Shown: positions 29,901 through 44,677, counted from the first letter of the stretch. The stretch is DNA of 64,000 bases from Chrysomallon squamiferum (GCA_012295275.1 CM022675.1:14190463-14254462); one strand, 5' to 3'. A program made the numbers and translations. Notes: generated by a model from the sequence alone, not told the origin.

Positions 29901-32502
29901 ACGTGTTCAGTTTTGCCAAAATTTTACTAATTCCCATTTGATTTTCTTTTCATTTCTAACTTGTTTTGGTCTTTATTATGTAGTCAGTGGTAAGCATAAA
30001 ATATCAGTCATGTTTGCTTTTTTTAAATTTATTTAATATATATATATATTTTTTTTAATTATTATTTCTTAAAAGTATACTGTATACGTGTCATATTCTC
30101 ACAAAAGCAGTTTGTTGCAAAAAGTTCAAAAATTAGTTTTTAATACTACTTGAAAGAGCAACATTTGTTTTCTTAATATATATCATAAAAGAAGATCCAT
30201 CAGTTCTAACAGCGTAATACATGGTAGAAACTGTAAAACACGGAATGATTTATTTTGGGGTATTTATTTTAATTACTGAGGACAGATCTGGATCAAATTT
30301 AGACAACTTAAAGATGTCTGTTTTGATATTCTGCTAATGAGTACAATCTCTTTATTACAAACAAAATGCTGATGGTTAGTTATTTTGCAGTTACTATCAT
30401 CGTTTACATGACACAACTGACTTAAATTTATACTAGTGCCTTTCTCTTGATACAGTATTAATATTCCAAATAAAATTCTTGTTAGAAACAATGAAATAAT
30501 TAATTACCCCTGTGTAATATCCATTATTGTTACTAAAAAGAAAATATGTTACATAGATATAGAAAATTAACTGGGCTGATCTAATAGCTTATAAATAATT
30601 GTTTTTTACTGAAAAATAATTGGTTATGTAATTGCCATGATTGATAACCACTTACTGAAGAATTCACATTTTAAAGGCCAGGAATAACTGTTTTACCAAT
30701 CTATTGTTTTCTTTTCTAAGCAATAATTAAAACCAAATATCATTTTAAGTAATTGAGATATATTTACTTACATGGGATAGGTGAAAAGGAAGATCACTGA
30801 ATCTGCTTATTACTGACCCAGTTCTAATGCTATGACAAGTGTATTCTGCTTTCACTGTCATTTTCTTCTGTCTCACAGTTCATTTAATTATGTTGTCATC
30901 ATCTGTCTCACTGTCAAATCCTCCAAAAAAATGTTCTTCAGTCATCAGTAATTACATTAATTATTCTAACAACATTCAGCACCATTGTCACTTTTCTTTT
31001 ATCTAGGTCAGCAGCCATGTGATGGAAATACATTTATTTATAGGTTTATTAAATAACCTTTCACTGAGCCAGTGAGATTGACAGCTAGGGGCATGGCCTT
31101 GTCATCACCGCCATATCATGAAAATAGTTACCCTGCAGAACATTAACATGCTGTGTTCAAAGTATTCTAACATACTGAAATCTATTTCAAGCTTTCCAGT
31201 GATGCCTGTTTTGTCAGGGATTGTCTCAAACTTACCCAGACAGAAAGCTCACAAACCTAAGGCTTTCCCCATTTTTTTCACCTCTTTACAGAAATAACTT
31301 AATAATGCAGGAAAAATATTATTTAGACCTATCACACTGATAAAAGGATAGCTAAAGAACTGTTTACAGGGAAAATCTAAAAACTGATAGATTTTCCATT
31401 TTTTCATTAAAAAAACACATTTGCTCAGTGCATTTTGCTGACTTAAAACTCAGTTTGTAATAATGTGACACAAGTTTAATTAATAAACGTGGTAATGGCT
31501 GTGATGGAGGAATATAGCTTTTTCCATATTTTTCCAGATATTCATAAAGTTCCAATCAATGGCACTCTCACTAGTTCATTTGCCATTGCCAGTGTTCAGT
31601 TTATTTAGTGTGTAAATTTATACATTTTCTGACATTGCTTCCATTCAGTTATTTTGTTTTTACTTCTAGTTCTATATTTTATTTTGTTATTTTTGCTATT
31701 TTATTTAAGACACCATTTGGAATGACTGCAGAATATGCACATCCACTGGAAACGCTTGGTAAGTATGATCAACTGTTTAACAATAAATTAATTTTGCTAA
31801 AACTTATTTAAAAACAAAATATATATATATATAATCTTGGGTATTTATTTTATTTGACTGTGAGTTGAAAAAATAATTAGGCCTATCATTAAATTCGTAT
31901 GTTAATGTGGGTTTGTGTGTCTGTCTTGTGTGTTTTATGTTTTTTTGTTTGTCCCTTAACGTAAATGAACTTCACTTTATTAATCTCTATAGTCTATACA
32001 TTTTCATTCTTATTTTGTGAACATTTCTGAAGAGACACTAACTAGTTTCTGATTCTTCAGATATAATGTTTCAAAATAACAACTGATTATTACTATTTTT
32101 TTTTTTTTTTTTTTCACAGTTCTTGGATTGGGTTTCTTCTGGGGTATTCTCTTGCTTGCCAACCACTTGATCTTGCCATGGGCCTGGATGGTTTTCCGTG
32201 TTCTTGAAACGACAGATGTTCACTCTGGCTATGACATCCCTTACCTTAATATATTTCACCTGATCCCTTTCTATGGAGGTGAGTCAGGATCCTGGTCATT
32301 ATCTATTCCTCGTATGCTCACTTAAACTAGAAGAATAGAGATGAAGTGCTTTTAATGTTTTTGATTAGCATGTTATATTTTAAAACATATATCTGTATCT
32401 GTCTGTCTGTCTATCTGTCTATCAGTGTAATTCAGTAAATCTCAAATAATTTGCTGATTTTATAAAGTTTTTGTTTGTTAGTATTGTTACTGCATTAGTT
32501 TC

Positions 32503-32554
<52 letters not shown>

Positions 32555-32724
32555 TTAATCTGTTCTTAGGTTCACGTTTCCACGACTTCCACCACTACAA
32601 TTTCACAGGCAACTACAGTTCCACATACACGTGGTGGGACAAGCTATTCCACACAGACAAACAGTTCAATGAATACTACAAAAAGATCGAAGCCAGTGAT
32701 AACAACAACAAGAAAGAAAAATAA
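26930..32724 (+). CDS. MSMO1: Methylsterol monooxygenase 1 (sterol C4-methyl oxidase)
   Basis: ER membrane di-iron oxygenase that oxidises the C4 methyl groups of sterol intermediates after lanosterol. Exons: 26930-27097, 28016-28093, 28475-28546, 28915-28991, 29178-29304, 31710-31758, 32120-32278 and 32570-32724, giving 294 aa (human 293). The N-terminus contains [17 protein letters not shown] and [13 protein letters not shown], nearly as in vertebrates. The three histidine boxes are intact: H154-x3-H158, H167-x2-H170-H171 and H248-x2-H251-H252. [15 protein letters not shown] and [11 protein letters not shown] are also conserved. It ends KKEK, a dilysine ER-retrieval signal. Intron 1 must use a GC donor (GAG|GCAAGT), because no GT nearby keeps the frame. 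A duplicated donor lies 109 bp after exon 5. The gene implies a working sterol pathway. Confidence 0.97.
29290..29472 (+). repeat. Tandem duplication of the end of MSMO1 exon 5 with its splice donor
   Basis: The last 15 bases of exon 5, CACCACAATTACCAG, plus GTAT (29290-29308) recur at 29399-29417 as CACCATAATTATCAG plus GTAT. Downstream intron sequence recurs too: TCTAATAGAAACA at about 29340 and TCTAATAAAAACA at about 29428. The second unit has several deletions. The copy keeps a potential donor, but using it would retain a stop codon at 29404-29406. Confidence 0.85.
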
Positions 32725-35700
32725 AGAAAAATCTTCCTCACAGACTTAGCAAAAACAAAACCAAAAAAGAGAACTTTTAAAACCACATTTTTATACTTAA
32801 TACATGCTCAGTATTGTCATTTTCTTTTTTCTTTCTCTTGTTTATGAAAATGTTGGTACATCTTTTGAGTGACCAAAAAGTAATAATTTATTTCGCATTT
32901 TTTTTTTAATTTGTTAAATCTTTTAATAGGTGTTCATTCCTTTCTAAGTATAAATTGAATACTGAAACTGATTTCCTTTTTAACAAAATTCTTATACTTT
33001 ATTTATTATTTTATTTTATTTATTTTTTTTTTTTTTTTTTTTTCTGATAATGTTGAAACTTAAAAACAAATTCTCTGAATGAATGGATTTTTGGTGTTTT
33101 TTAGCTGTAATATATTTCTAAATTGCCATGCTGTGCATGATGTAACTGCTGTACATTGCCTGCTGTGTTTATCCATCCATAACACTGCTGTCTTTATAAC
33201 ATGTTTTTGATATTCTATGTTCTGTAGCATGTTACTTCCAGTGTTTCATCTAAGTGCTTTTTTGATCATGTTATAAATTTATGGAAAAAGTATGTCCATG
33301 GGAAGTCCATATATGAAAGTTAAAATACTTTTATTAAAAATAATAATAATAATTTTTGATTGGCTTGCAGAAACTTTGATAAACCTTCAACAAAGTAGAT
33401 ATAAGAATGTGACTAAAATCTACAGTTTATTAAAACTTATTATGAAGAAAGTTTATTTATAAATTTTTCCAGGTAAATGAAATTTGATGCTTTTACAGTT
33501 TATATATAGAGAGACAGACAGACAGAGAGAGCATGGAACATGTTTATGTTTGTCTATTTAATTTCTAATAATTAACTGTTTTTATAAACAAGCATAATTA
33601 ATAAAAGTATTGTTATTGTTTAGAATTATCAGTTTTGCAAAAGGTCATAAAACTGAACAGTGAACTCGGGAGTGATCTATTTTACTGGTTTGAAGATATT
33701 TAGATCTAAGTTTCTTAATCAGTTATTATGTATGTTTATATAAAATGGGGGTATAATTTTATAAGGGAAATAAATTTACTTTTTTTTAAATTTTCTTTCT
33801 CTTATTAATTTATTTTTTTATTTATTATTAATACATATTCTTGAAGTTGCTCAAATTGCTTCAGCTTTTCATTAAACAAAAATAAACCCAACTATTAAAT
33901 TATCTCAGGAAAGGATTTTTCTAGGTGTGCATGTATATCATCATAAATATATTTTGAGAAATTAAATATTTTAAAAATTGCTAATAAGAAGTGTTTTGTA
34001 AATAAACATTTTTCATACTGGCTAGGTATGTTAACTGTAGGTTTGTATTAATGGAAATATTTGTTAAATATGAATATACATGTACACATATGTATATATA
34101 TTTATGTCCCCTAGGTGTCTTGCAAAATGTGATGGATTTTTTATTTTATTTTTTTAAATCAACACACTTGTATGATGTATTTTGTAATGTGCTGTTAAAT
34201 GAACATACTGGTGTGTGTGTGAATGTTTTATATTATTTAAAAAGTAATAACGTTTTTATTGTTTGATGCAAATATTCATTTAGTACATGAATTGTATCGC
34301 TGTATTTCAGATTTTAATTTTTTTTTTTTTTTATTTTAATTCATTTTTTTAATTAGTGTAATACTTCTTTATGTTGATGTTTGTTTTGATTCTATGAAAG
34401 ATACATTTTTTATTTATTTTTTAAATGTTTCATATCAATATATTCCTCTTTGAATTAATACCATGCTCCAATTATGAAGTAATCATTTGAAACAAATTAA
34501 CATTAAAATAACAATTAGTAACAAAAGTATCTTTTACTTGTCTGTATTATACATAGGCATATATGCCTATAATTTTTAACCTTTGTAATTAAACTGCATC
34601 TCGGTGAATATTTTTCTATGTCTGTGATGGATTTATAGCAAATGTTCAATAAAGTGGTTTTTGTGTATGGTAAATTGTGTTTTTTCACTTATTTTTTACA
34701 TCTGGTTCAAGTGTCCATTGCACACTTTCCAGTCAGATAATGAATTAAAACAAAAGCCACCTAAATGGAGAAATTTTTGCTGTGATGCTATAGATTCTGC
34801 TTTATTATTAGCAGCAAGCTGGCATTTTTTCTATAAATTCTCATAAGCAGAAAATTACTGTCGTATGTCATTGATGTTAGCAATTAGCAAAGATTGGTTT
34901 CATCTGTAATGCATAAATCCATTAAGGATTAAAAACAACAAAAATATATATATATATACTTTACAATTTTATTAAAAAAATAAATACAACTATTTTCAGT
35001 GTATACAATTCATAATTTCAGAATTTAAAAAGAAAACATGAAAATAACTTGTGACATTTAAGTATGATGTACAAAATAAGTCATATATATAAAAATGCAG
35101 TAGAGGAATGAAATAATACTGTCATTAACAGATGTTGGAATGAAGAAAATTACATTAGATGGAACAAAAAATGACAAATTTGCAAATTACAAAGTTTCAT
35201 GCTGTTTGTATCATTTTTGTTATTTTAAATTATATTTCATATATTTTATTTGTATATATAATTAATATATATATATATAATTAATATTTCAGTTTGTTCA
35301 AAAAAATAAATGACAAAAATAAAACAAAACTATGTAGATTAGAATTCATTTCTTGAAACAATAAGTTAATTAAATGTCACATTCAAAAACAGCATTTCTT
35401 TCAGTTTGACTAGGACTTACATGTAGATTACATTAAGTAACTGGCAAAACTGTTAAATAATATCTTAATATCAAACTGATGACACATGATATTTAAATTC
35501 AAGATTTCAAAAACTATTTCATAAAATTCTTATTCAATCTTCAACAACCAGAAAAATACATATTTATACATATTTTCAATCATATCAAAAAGAAATCATA
35601 TGCCCTCAAGTTGAGTTTTAAATTTATGATACTTTGAAAATATAAACAGTAAAGTCCTAAGAATTTGAATTGTATGTTAAACTGTTATAAAGGTTAGCAG

Positions 35701-36079
35701 TTAACAAACATGCCATATCAAAATAAAGAATTCTCTTCTCTTATTAAGACTGATATTTAAAATAATAACAATAACAAAATTTAAAAAAAAGAATTTGCAT
35801 TAAATTAAAAATGTCATTGCAAAATGAAAATCTTGGGATTACATTTTTGTTAAATATTTGAAAGCCATCAAAAAAAAAGGTTACTGCTAATTTTAATTCT
35901 ATATCAGAGTTAATTTAAATCCCAATGTGACTAGGACTAAAATTCTTATTAATATCAAATGTTTCCATATTAATAAAAAAAAAATATTAAAATGTATCTT
36001 CGACTTCAGTTGGATTAAAATTCTAATTAAAGTATGTACTTAAGATTTGCAATAATAAAATGATGAAAATATGTTTATC
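32725..36079. other. Convergent 3' UTRs of MSMO1 and SLC34A
   Basis: No coding exons. MSMO1 runs rightwards and may end after AATAAA at 34648-34653. The SLC34A 3' UTR comes leftwards and may end near the complement of TTTATT at 34968-34973. If both are right, the transcripts end about 300 bp apart. The rest is AT-rich with homopolymer T/A runs. Confidence 0.45.
34648..34653 (+). other. Candidate poly(A) signal of MSMO1
   Basis: AATAAA followed immediately by GTGGTTTTTGTGTATGG, a GT-rich downstream element of the usual kind. Earlier AATAAA hexamers (for example near 33768, 33880 and 33999) could also be used. Confidence 0.5.
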
Positions 36080-39000
36080 TCAGACTTGGGAGACATGTAG
36101 TAAAGGAATTTCAGAAGTCAAATCTTTTCCTTCATGTACTAATTTTTTTCTTTCATTAACACCACTGGATAACTTTTTATTTGTCCTTCTAGGATTTCCT
36201 GCATGTGATAAAACACCTGTAAATATTTTGTTTTGAGGCTGAAATTTAATCACACTGCTGACATTTTCTGACATCAGTTCAGTCCTCTCTGCTTCATCCA
36301 CAAAACCTTCATCATCATACTTCATGTTTTCTTTGTTTTGTGTGTTGTCAGCTGATTTCTTCTTGTCCCTGGATCCTTTGTGACAGCAGCAGATGATGTT
36401 ACTTAGAGTGCCACATTCATCATCCATTTCATCAGCATCTTCTTCCTCCATCGTCATCTCACTTTCAAAACCTTCCACTTCATTCACATCATCACCATCT
36501 ACATCATCCTCCTGCACACACTTTTTACATGGGCAACACTTTCTAAAAACTTCCATCAGTTTTTTTATCAATTTGTCCAGTGGTTCCAGTGATCTCAGAC
36601 ACTCTGGAAGCCAGTTCCATGACCTCAAGCAGTTAGGGAGTCTGTTCTTGCACTTGCTCTGAAGGATATTAACAACAACAACAAACACTGCAACAATTCC
36701 TACAGCAGCCATAGTTATAAGGAAAGGAATTCGTCCAGCTAAAGAAATAGCAAAACAGATTCCTGGGATGAGAAAAAACATTGAGATGAGATACACAACA
36801 GCAAACCAGCGATACTTTGCTGTTGTTTTCCCCAGCTGAACAGCAGCTCGTATTGGCAGTTTACGTAAGCACGGGATAGGATAATAGAGGATGATGCCAA
36901 AGATGTTGAAAAAAAGATGACACAGAGCAATCTGAAGTGCGTAGTCAATGGTGCTGGAAGGAGCAGCTAATGCTGCAAGAATCCCTGTTGCTGTGGTACC
37001 AATGTTTGAACCTAAAGTCAGAGGATACATGCGTCTCAGTTTCAGACATCCGACACCAACAAGAGGTGTAAGTGTAGATGTGAAAACTGAGCTGCTTTGT
37101 ACAAGCATCGTTAATCCTGCCCCAACGAGGATGAAGAGATAGCCAGTGAGACAGGCAAAGTGTCCAGGCAGACGTGCATTGATGGTTTTCTTCAGAGTGT
37201 GGGTTATTTTACTCCTCAGCATTGAGTGAAGCAGACGAACTAGCAGGACCAGACATCCACTGAGGAGGACGATTGAAAAAATGAGGATGAGGATGCCAGC
37301 AACAGTGTCATCAACGTTGATATGACTGAACAAGGACAGACCTGAATTATTAAAAGGTTATTTATAACATACAAGTTGAAACATGTCCCCCATTTTGTTA
37401 TTTTTAATTTGTAAGAAAAGAAATGGGAGTTATCAAAACAAAAAGTATATCACGAAAAATGGTTTTAAAAACTCATTTTAATAATATTAAATCCAATAAT
37501 ATTAATATATGCACTCTGATTTACTTAGAAATGTTTAACATTAAATGTATTCCAAACTCATTTCCGAAATTTCACATAACTAACATACTTAATGCAAAAT
37601 ATTTATAGCAAGAATTTAGTGTTATATAATTAAAATATTTAGCTTTTTAATGAAAAATATGACAAATACTTACATGTTTGATTATTTATTCTTAATGTGA
37701 TATTTTCTGTTTGATAAATTTGTGACAGATTATTCAGTTCACCAGGTACAACAGAACTGAAATTAGAGGCAGCTGTGGACAGACTGACATCTGGATGGAC
37801 TGCAGACATGTTAACTGGGACTACCATTTCATCATATTTACAAATCACCTGAAAACAGAAAATGAGTAGTTTACAGTAATAGTTATTTTAATTCCTGTTT
37901 GCTACATTAGCAACCTTTTTTATTATTTTTAAATCAAACTGTATTTTTATATGTTTATATATAATTTGAAATTAAAAACAAAACTTAAAATTTTATTAAT
38001 CTTGTTCTTTTATTTTTTTATTTTTATTTATTTATTTATTTATTTATTTATTTTTTTTTTTATACAAAAAGGAAAAACATTTAACCCCAAAACACAATTA
38101 AAAAAACTAAAATAGAAATACAAAACAGGTAGTTTTTGAGATAAAATTTAATATAAAACTTTACTTAATATCAAGTTTTAATTAAAATTGTGTTATCATA
38201 TACTAATTAAAAACAAGCAGTCACTCACTTTGACGAGTCGTTTGTCCAGGTATTCTTCATCACCTTCCGCAATCTTCATAATAACATTTTCATCCAACTT
38301 CAAAACAAAAATTTAATATTTTACACTTTCAGCTCTTTTCTTTTTAATCTTGATTTTTATTTTATAATTTTAATTTCATTTAGATAATATTCAGTACATT
38401 ATTATTAAAAGACCATTTGCTTATCCATATTTACAAGTGTTAAATTCCGAATCAGAATTACCATCTATTACTGTAAGAGTTACGATATTATATTTTACAT
38501 ATTAAAAAAAATAATATCTTATTTTTGAAACATCCTTTGTATGAGAGAAAGTATATCTAAAATATATATAAAAATAAATAATTATACATTTTTTTTAGTC
38601 ATTAAGAAAAAGAATATTACAATAAGATAATGATTATCTTACCTTGATAATTAGATTAGTCAAAGGTTTGGTCAGTGTTTTCAGAAGATCTTGTTTTTTC
38701 CCTTTCAGTGTTGAAAAATCACAGCTCGACACAACTGCTGATGTCAGTTTGTACAGCAAACCTGTGGTAAAAAATTATTAATTTTTAAATTCTTTCCATC
38801 TTAATTTTAAATTTTTTTTATATCAGAATTCTTCATGCTTTCGTTAAGGTTTAAGATACAGAGACTTTTATGTTGCATTTTTATATCTGACAGTTAGGTT
38901 CTAATGTAACAGTTATGACAATAACAATTATATGTAAGTCATAATTTTTGTAACAGCTGTTTCTGAACTATTAAAATTTATACTGTTTTTAGTTGCATAA

Positions 39001-42000
39001 ATATTCAGTGCCTATAACTTTATTACCACCATTTTCATATAAAGTCTGTTGTTATAAAATTAGATACTCTGAATGATGTGATAGGTATTTCTGTTAAACA
39101 ACCAAATATATTTATAAACAACCTCAATATTATAAATATTATGAATTAAAAAGATATACTGATATACAAATAAATAAATTATAATGATCAAAATAATAAT
39201 AATGTTAATAATAATAACAATAACAATAATAACAAAAAAATAATGGTAATTATAATAATAATAATAATAATAATAACCATAATAATTCTAACAATAATAA
39301 TTTCATAGAATACCTACCAGTAGCCACTTCAAGGGGAAGTAACACAAGAACTGTTAGCCAGTTAAATACATCATGTACTGTCGCTCCTGAGAAGGCTCGT
39401 TTGAATTCTCTCCCTTTGCCTGAATGAGCCAATGAAACAATTGTGTTGGTTACCGTGGTACCAATGTTGGCTCCCATAATGATAGGAATTGCTGGCTGAA
39501 CCTGAATGACTAGAAAAAAAAAAAAAACCTAATAAAAAAACAAATATTACATGAAAAATTTGCTACATATATTAACAATATCAATACATAAAATTAATTA
39601 AACATTTTTTTATTCTATAATATAACAACTATAAAATTGATGTTAACATACATGACAGAACAGTAGCTCTACAGTAGAGTGTTAGCCCAAGGTTTTATGC
39701 ATAACATAATCAATCCTTGTACACTGACCCATTTGGTTGTATCCTGTTCCAAACCATACCCCAAAACTGATGTATCAAAAGCCACATATTGTGCTTGCAT
39801 TAATAACATATTTTAGCCCAAGGCTTTATGCTTAATATAATTAATTCTCACACACTGATCCATTTGGTTATATCCTGTTCCAAACCATACCCGTTAACTG
39901 GCATATCAAAAGCCTGCTTACATTACTAACAGGAAATGAATATAAAAGATCTGTCTGTTGCTAATTAATAAGATAACAAGAGTTTAGTGCTCAGGCAGTG
40001 TTGACACAACCTTCTTGTTTTATAGAATGGAAAATCAATAGCACAAATTTCACTTTCAGTTTTATATTAAAATATTGTTAATTTATTCACTACTTACTTC
40101 CTGATGACACCATTGTGATGATTATGGATGTTGATGTAGATGAACTCTGCAGCAGAACTGTTGCTAGGACACCAATCATAAGACCAGTTATCGGATTGAG
40201 TAGAAGCTCACTCTGTGAAAACACACCACCTGTAAATAAAGGACATTACTGTAAATATCCTGTTCTTTCTCACTTTAAAATAATTGTCAAAAATAAAATA
40301 CAAATTCAGATCATAAAGAGAAAATTACTGTATTTCATTTCTTTATTATTTTATCAAAGAATAATAGTAATAATAATAGTATTAGTAAATAATATTAAGA
40401 TGTAATAAAGTATAATTAATTTAAAGTATATTTTTTAATTATTTAAATTGTTCTGATGTATAATTCTGTTCCAGAAATTACTGTTATTTTAATAACAGTA
40501 TTAATAATAACAATATTAAAAAAATAAATTTATAACACACTACCCAAACATTTAAAAGTATTCATGCATAATTTTCAGAAATAACCCTTATTTTAGTACA
40601 AGATTATTATTCAGACACACAAATTAAATTAAATATTTTCATAACTGCACATTTTGATTGAATCTAAATATGTTAACAATTTATATGATTGTGACTGTAA
40701 CTGCAGTTGTGAAAAATTGGCTACATTCCAGTTTTATTTTATTATCACTGCAACTGTTAGCAGATAGAGGACAAAATAAAAAAATAAAAAAATAAATACA
40801 TAATATAAAATCATTTGGAATTTACAAAACATACTTGGGCTGTAAGTTCTTACTACTGTGATATTTCTAAATTATTTTTGTTATATCATCTAAAAATTAA
40901 TAATAATAATAAATATTTTTAAAATTAATTACATGTATTCAAATATTTTACAATAAAAAAAAATATTATTTTTAAATTTTTATCACATAAATAATATATT
41001 TTTTTAATCAATGATTTAATTATTTAAAAATAAAACAAACATCTTATGAACCTTTAAATACAAATTTTTAAAATAATTTTTAAATATTTTTTATAAATTT
41101 ATGAAAAAATATATTTTACTACCTTAATTATAATTATTTTGGTAATTTTTGTTAATGAATTACTAAAATATTTGATAATTAAAACAAATAATTTAAATGT
41201 TTGAAGGTAAAGAATATTTTAATAAATTATGTAATTATTTATGATACACACCTGCTGCTTTTCCTCCAAGGAGTTTAAATGCTTTGCTGAGAAAATCCAA
41301 AGAGCAGATGAAAACATACAGAAGAACAAAGATGGCGATAATTTTGAAAACAACCTTCACGTTAGTACATCGTCCAGCCCCATCTCTCCTTTTTGTTTCC
41401 ACCTTGATTTCATCATCACTAATTTCTGTTTGGACAATTAGGAGTGAAAAAGAATAACAGTATTAAAAAATTAAATATGCATTTTTTATTCTTTTTTTTC
41501 CTGCTTTTTTAAAAAAAAAAAAAAAAAAAAAAAACCTGTATCCCTGTAAGAAAATAAATATTATAATCATAATAAAATTTAAAAAACAAAAGTTAAAAAA
41601 CAAAATTATAGGTTAAGTAAAACTTAAATAAACAGTGTTTATATGTAAACGACAATGGTTGAAATGTAATTTTTATCAACAAGCAAATATAAGTATTCTT
41701 GTACTAGTGACACTGTTTAAAAATATAATAATATTGGCTCATCCTTTTCTTGAAACCGTATCTTGGTCTCTCCTGACTTCGGTACATTGGTAACTTTTTT
41801 GATCTTATTTAATTTAATTTAATTTAATTTTTGTTATTGTTTGTGTTTGTTTTGTATGTCATTATTTATTTAATATTCCTTATTATTTATTTACTTATTT
41901 TTATTTTTTTTATACCAAACTCATTCGTCACGTCAATATATTTTTCTACAAGGTCATAATGTTCTCCCTCTGCCCACGCTTTATCGATATTAACTAGCAC

Positions 42001-43051
42001 TTAAGTGACAGCTGCACGTGCTTTCAGTTAACGGTTTCAGACAAAACATTCTCATTAATGATTCGATTTCAAACATAAAAACTGTTACAAACATTTCTAC
42101 CCAATGTTTTGTTAATTTTAATGCAATAATATATATATATATAAAAAAGCAGTATATATTGATAGGGTTTTGTTTTTTGTTTGTTTTTTTCCTTAATGAA
42201 TTATTATTAATACTATTAAAGTAAATGAATAAAGAATTGGAAATCATTTAGATTTTTATTTTTTTCCTTAATGAATTATTATTACTACTATTGTGGTAAA
42301 TGTTTAAAGAAAAAGCACAAATTGCTAATACAAAGAAATAATTATAATTGCCTGTTCACAAATTCATTTCATTTATCAACAACAACAGCAACAATAAAAC
42401 AATAATTTTTTCCCTTGAAGTTATTATTATTTTGTTCTCTTTCTTTATGTATGTATCCGTCTTTGTGATATAAAACAAATTCACCCGTAACAAGCATTAA
42501 ATGTCATATAACGCATGCATACCACTGGCATTCTACCGAATTTACGAAGCATGTTTTGTTCTTAACCGAGTGCAGTCACATACACTTACAATGCTTTATA
42601 CATGCAGCTACTTTTAAGAAAAACATACTTCATAATTTCGGCCCGTTAAATTTTGCACAGCACGTATAAACGTACCAATAACCGGGGTCAAAACGGACAG
42701 TGGCCATTTGGTCATTTCACTTTCGGACAGGTCATATTTGGTCAGATCAGCATAGCTTGATGCGTCAGACTTGAGGGAAACCACGGAAGAAAAACCACTG
42801 TCGGGGGTGGGCGGGACTCCTTTCCCAGGCTCAAGACAGCAACGCGCATTCCTCGTGGCCTGACCACGTGTTCCCTGATCAAGTAGGATTATATGTTCAT
42901 TTCATTTTTTTCTACGATTATATTTTTACAAAATTAAGAAATGAATAAAAATGAAAATAAAATTGGTACTTACATTTTCACAATCTTGGCCATCCAAAAC
43001 AGCGACTGATTTTTCGTCAAGATTCTCCAAAATTTCAGACAAGACTGTCAT
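36080..43051 (-). CDS. SLC34A: Sodium-dependent phosphate cotransporter, SLC34 (NaPi-II) family
   Basis: Plasma-membrane Na+/phosphate symporter. Nine exons (minus): 43051-42974, 42874-42676, 41425-41252, 40229-40098, 39509-39318, 38761-38643, 38297-38229, 37848-37674 and 37341-36080, giving 799 aa. The two inverted repeat halves that bind substrate are present: QSSST at 178-182 with [15 protein letters not shown] after it, and QSSSVFTS at 461-468 with [10 protein letters not shown] after it. Between them lies a large extracellular loop with N-glycosylation sites (NMS, NFS, NLS, NIT). [14 protein letters not shown] and [13 protein letters not shown] are family signatures. The cytosolic tail is long, with Cys clusters ([13 protein letters not shown]) and a strongly acidic stretch around residues 660-695. 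The exact vertebrate paralogue (A1, A2 or A3) cannot be assigned. Converges with MSMO1. Confidence 0.96.
39682..39930. repeat. 131-bp tandem duplication in SLC34A intron 4
   Basis: The block starting TTAGCCCAAGGTTTTATGC at 39682 recurs at 39813 as TTAGCCCAAGGCTTTATGC. Both copies contain CCATTTGGTT, ATATCCTG-like and TTCCAAACCATACCC, and end in TATCAAAAGCC. Several substitutions have accumulated. Confidence 0.9.
42180..42320. repeat. 75-bp tandem duplication in SLC34A intron 2
   Basis: TTTTTTTCCTTAATGAATTATTATTA occurs ending near 42209 and again about 75 bp later, followed in both by ACTATT...GTAAATG. Short and diverged. Confidence 0.75.
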
Positions 43052-43898
43052 ATTGGATTACAAGTCTGTGAACCTTTACCGGTTCTCCGATTTAAACGTG
43101 CCGACTGCGCATTAGCAGACCTTATTATAATAATAAAATTGCTCATGAGATTCACTCATGTTTCCCATGTCATACACTGTCGGTTATTGTTGTTATATTT
43201 TGATTGGTTAATGTTAAAACTATCCACCAATCAATATAATAGAACCGGTAGATTCCAGTCTTATGATTTTTTGATTGGTTGTGTATGATGAAAAGAGCCG
43301 GCTACTACGTAATACTCATTCATTATTATGAGTTGTATCTGGTTCTAACGGGATTGTAGTGGCATTACATTTCCTGTTTATGTAATCATATGTTTAATAA
43401 AGGAACAGATAATAGTAATAAACCACTAAATCGTTCATGAATTATGTACGTCATTTATTTCTTTAATATTCTTTAATTTTAATTTTCTGTAAACAAGAAT
43501 TTAAATTATTTAATTATTTATTGAACATATTTTAAGGATTTATTATATTTATTTATACAAATAAAGAATACATTATTTTTTCATTAATTTAGTTTAATTT
43601 TCATTATAAAGTACGATTTTTAATCTTCTTGTAAAACGTAATTAAATATAACAGATGGAAGATTTACATCTTTTCTTTGCTAAATTAAAAGTAGTATTTA
43701 CTTATATTAGTATTAACGCACTTAACTAAGCGGACTGTTACAAAGTAGTTCTTTCTATCAGAAGGGTGCTGGTGTGTAGAGTGGTAGTAAGAATATAGAT
43801 AAATACATACATACATACATACATACACATGCCTAGATATTCATACATATATATTATTAGAAAACCCGCTTCAGTGACCGTGCGTACTTCAACTGATA

Positions 43899-43934
<36 letters not shown>

Positions 43935-44591
43935 TAAAACGTATAGACACATTTTTTTTCTTTATATATATATAACGCTATATTATTTTTAGAACTGAAA
44001 TGATGTCAACAAACACCTGAGTATTTTCATTTTATTTTATTTAAACTCACATTCATCTAAATGAATGACTGAAATTGTTAAATATTTGTTTATTTATTCA
44101 TTTATTTTCAAAAACTGGCTGTTTTTTTTTTCTTTCTTTTTATTTTTTATTTTTTTATTTTTATTATTATTATTATTATTATTTTTGTATTATTATTTAT
44201 TTTTTTAATTTTTATTTATTTTTTTTTATTTTTATTTTTATTTTTTTGAAAACCATACTTTAATATATTATATTAAATTTAAGCAAATCATAAAGACTTA
44301 AAGTATGGCATTTTTCGTAAAAAAATAAAAATTCAGTTAAATTACTTAATTAGATTCTCTTTCTTTATAATATATATTGAGATCTTAATAAACTATAAAT
44401 AACAATAATAATAAGCATGTGTATGAAATGTTTGTCTTAAGATGCTGTTACACTTACAGTGTACACTATTAGGCAACTTAATAGTACAAATTTATAGTCA
44501 AAATAATGTAGCTAAAATACCAAATAAATGTGACAAAAAATAGCTTATATTTTTTATAGTATTTTAGTGTGTGGGTGTGGGTGTGTGTGTG

Positions 44592-44677
<86 letters not shown>

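Noticed and set aside
31364-31555. 63-codon minus-strand frame in MSMO1 intron 5
   Set aside because: Looked faintly like a transposon-encoded peptide, but no ends or recognisable motif could be found.
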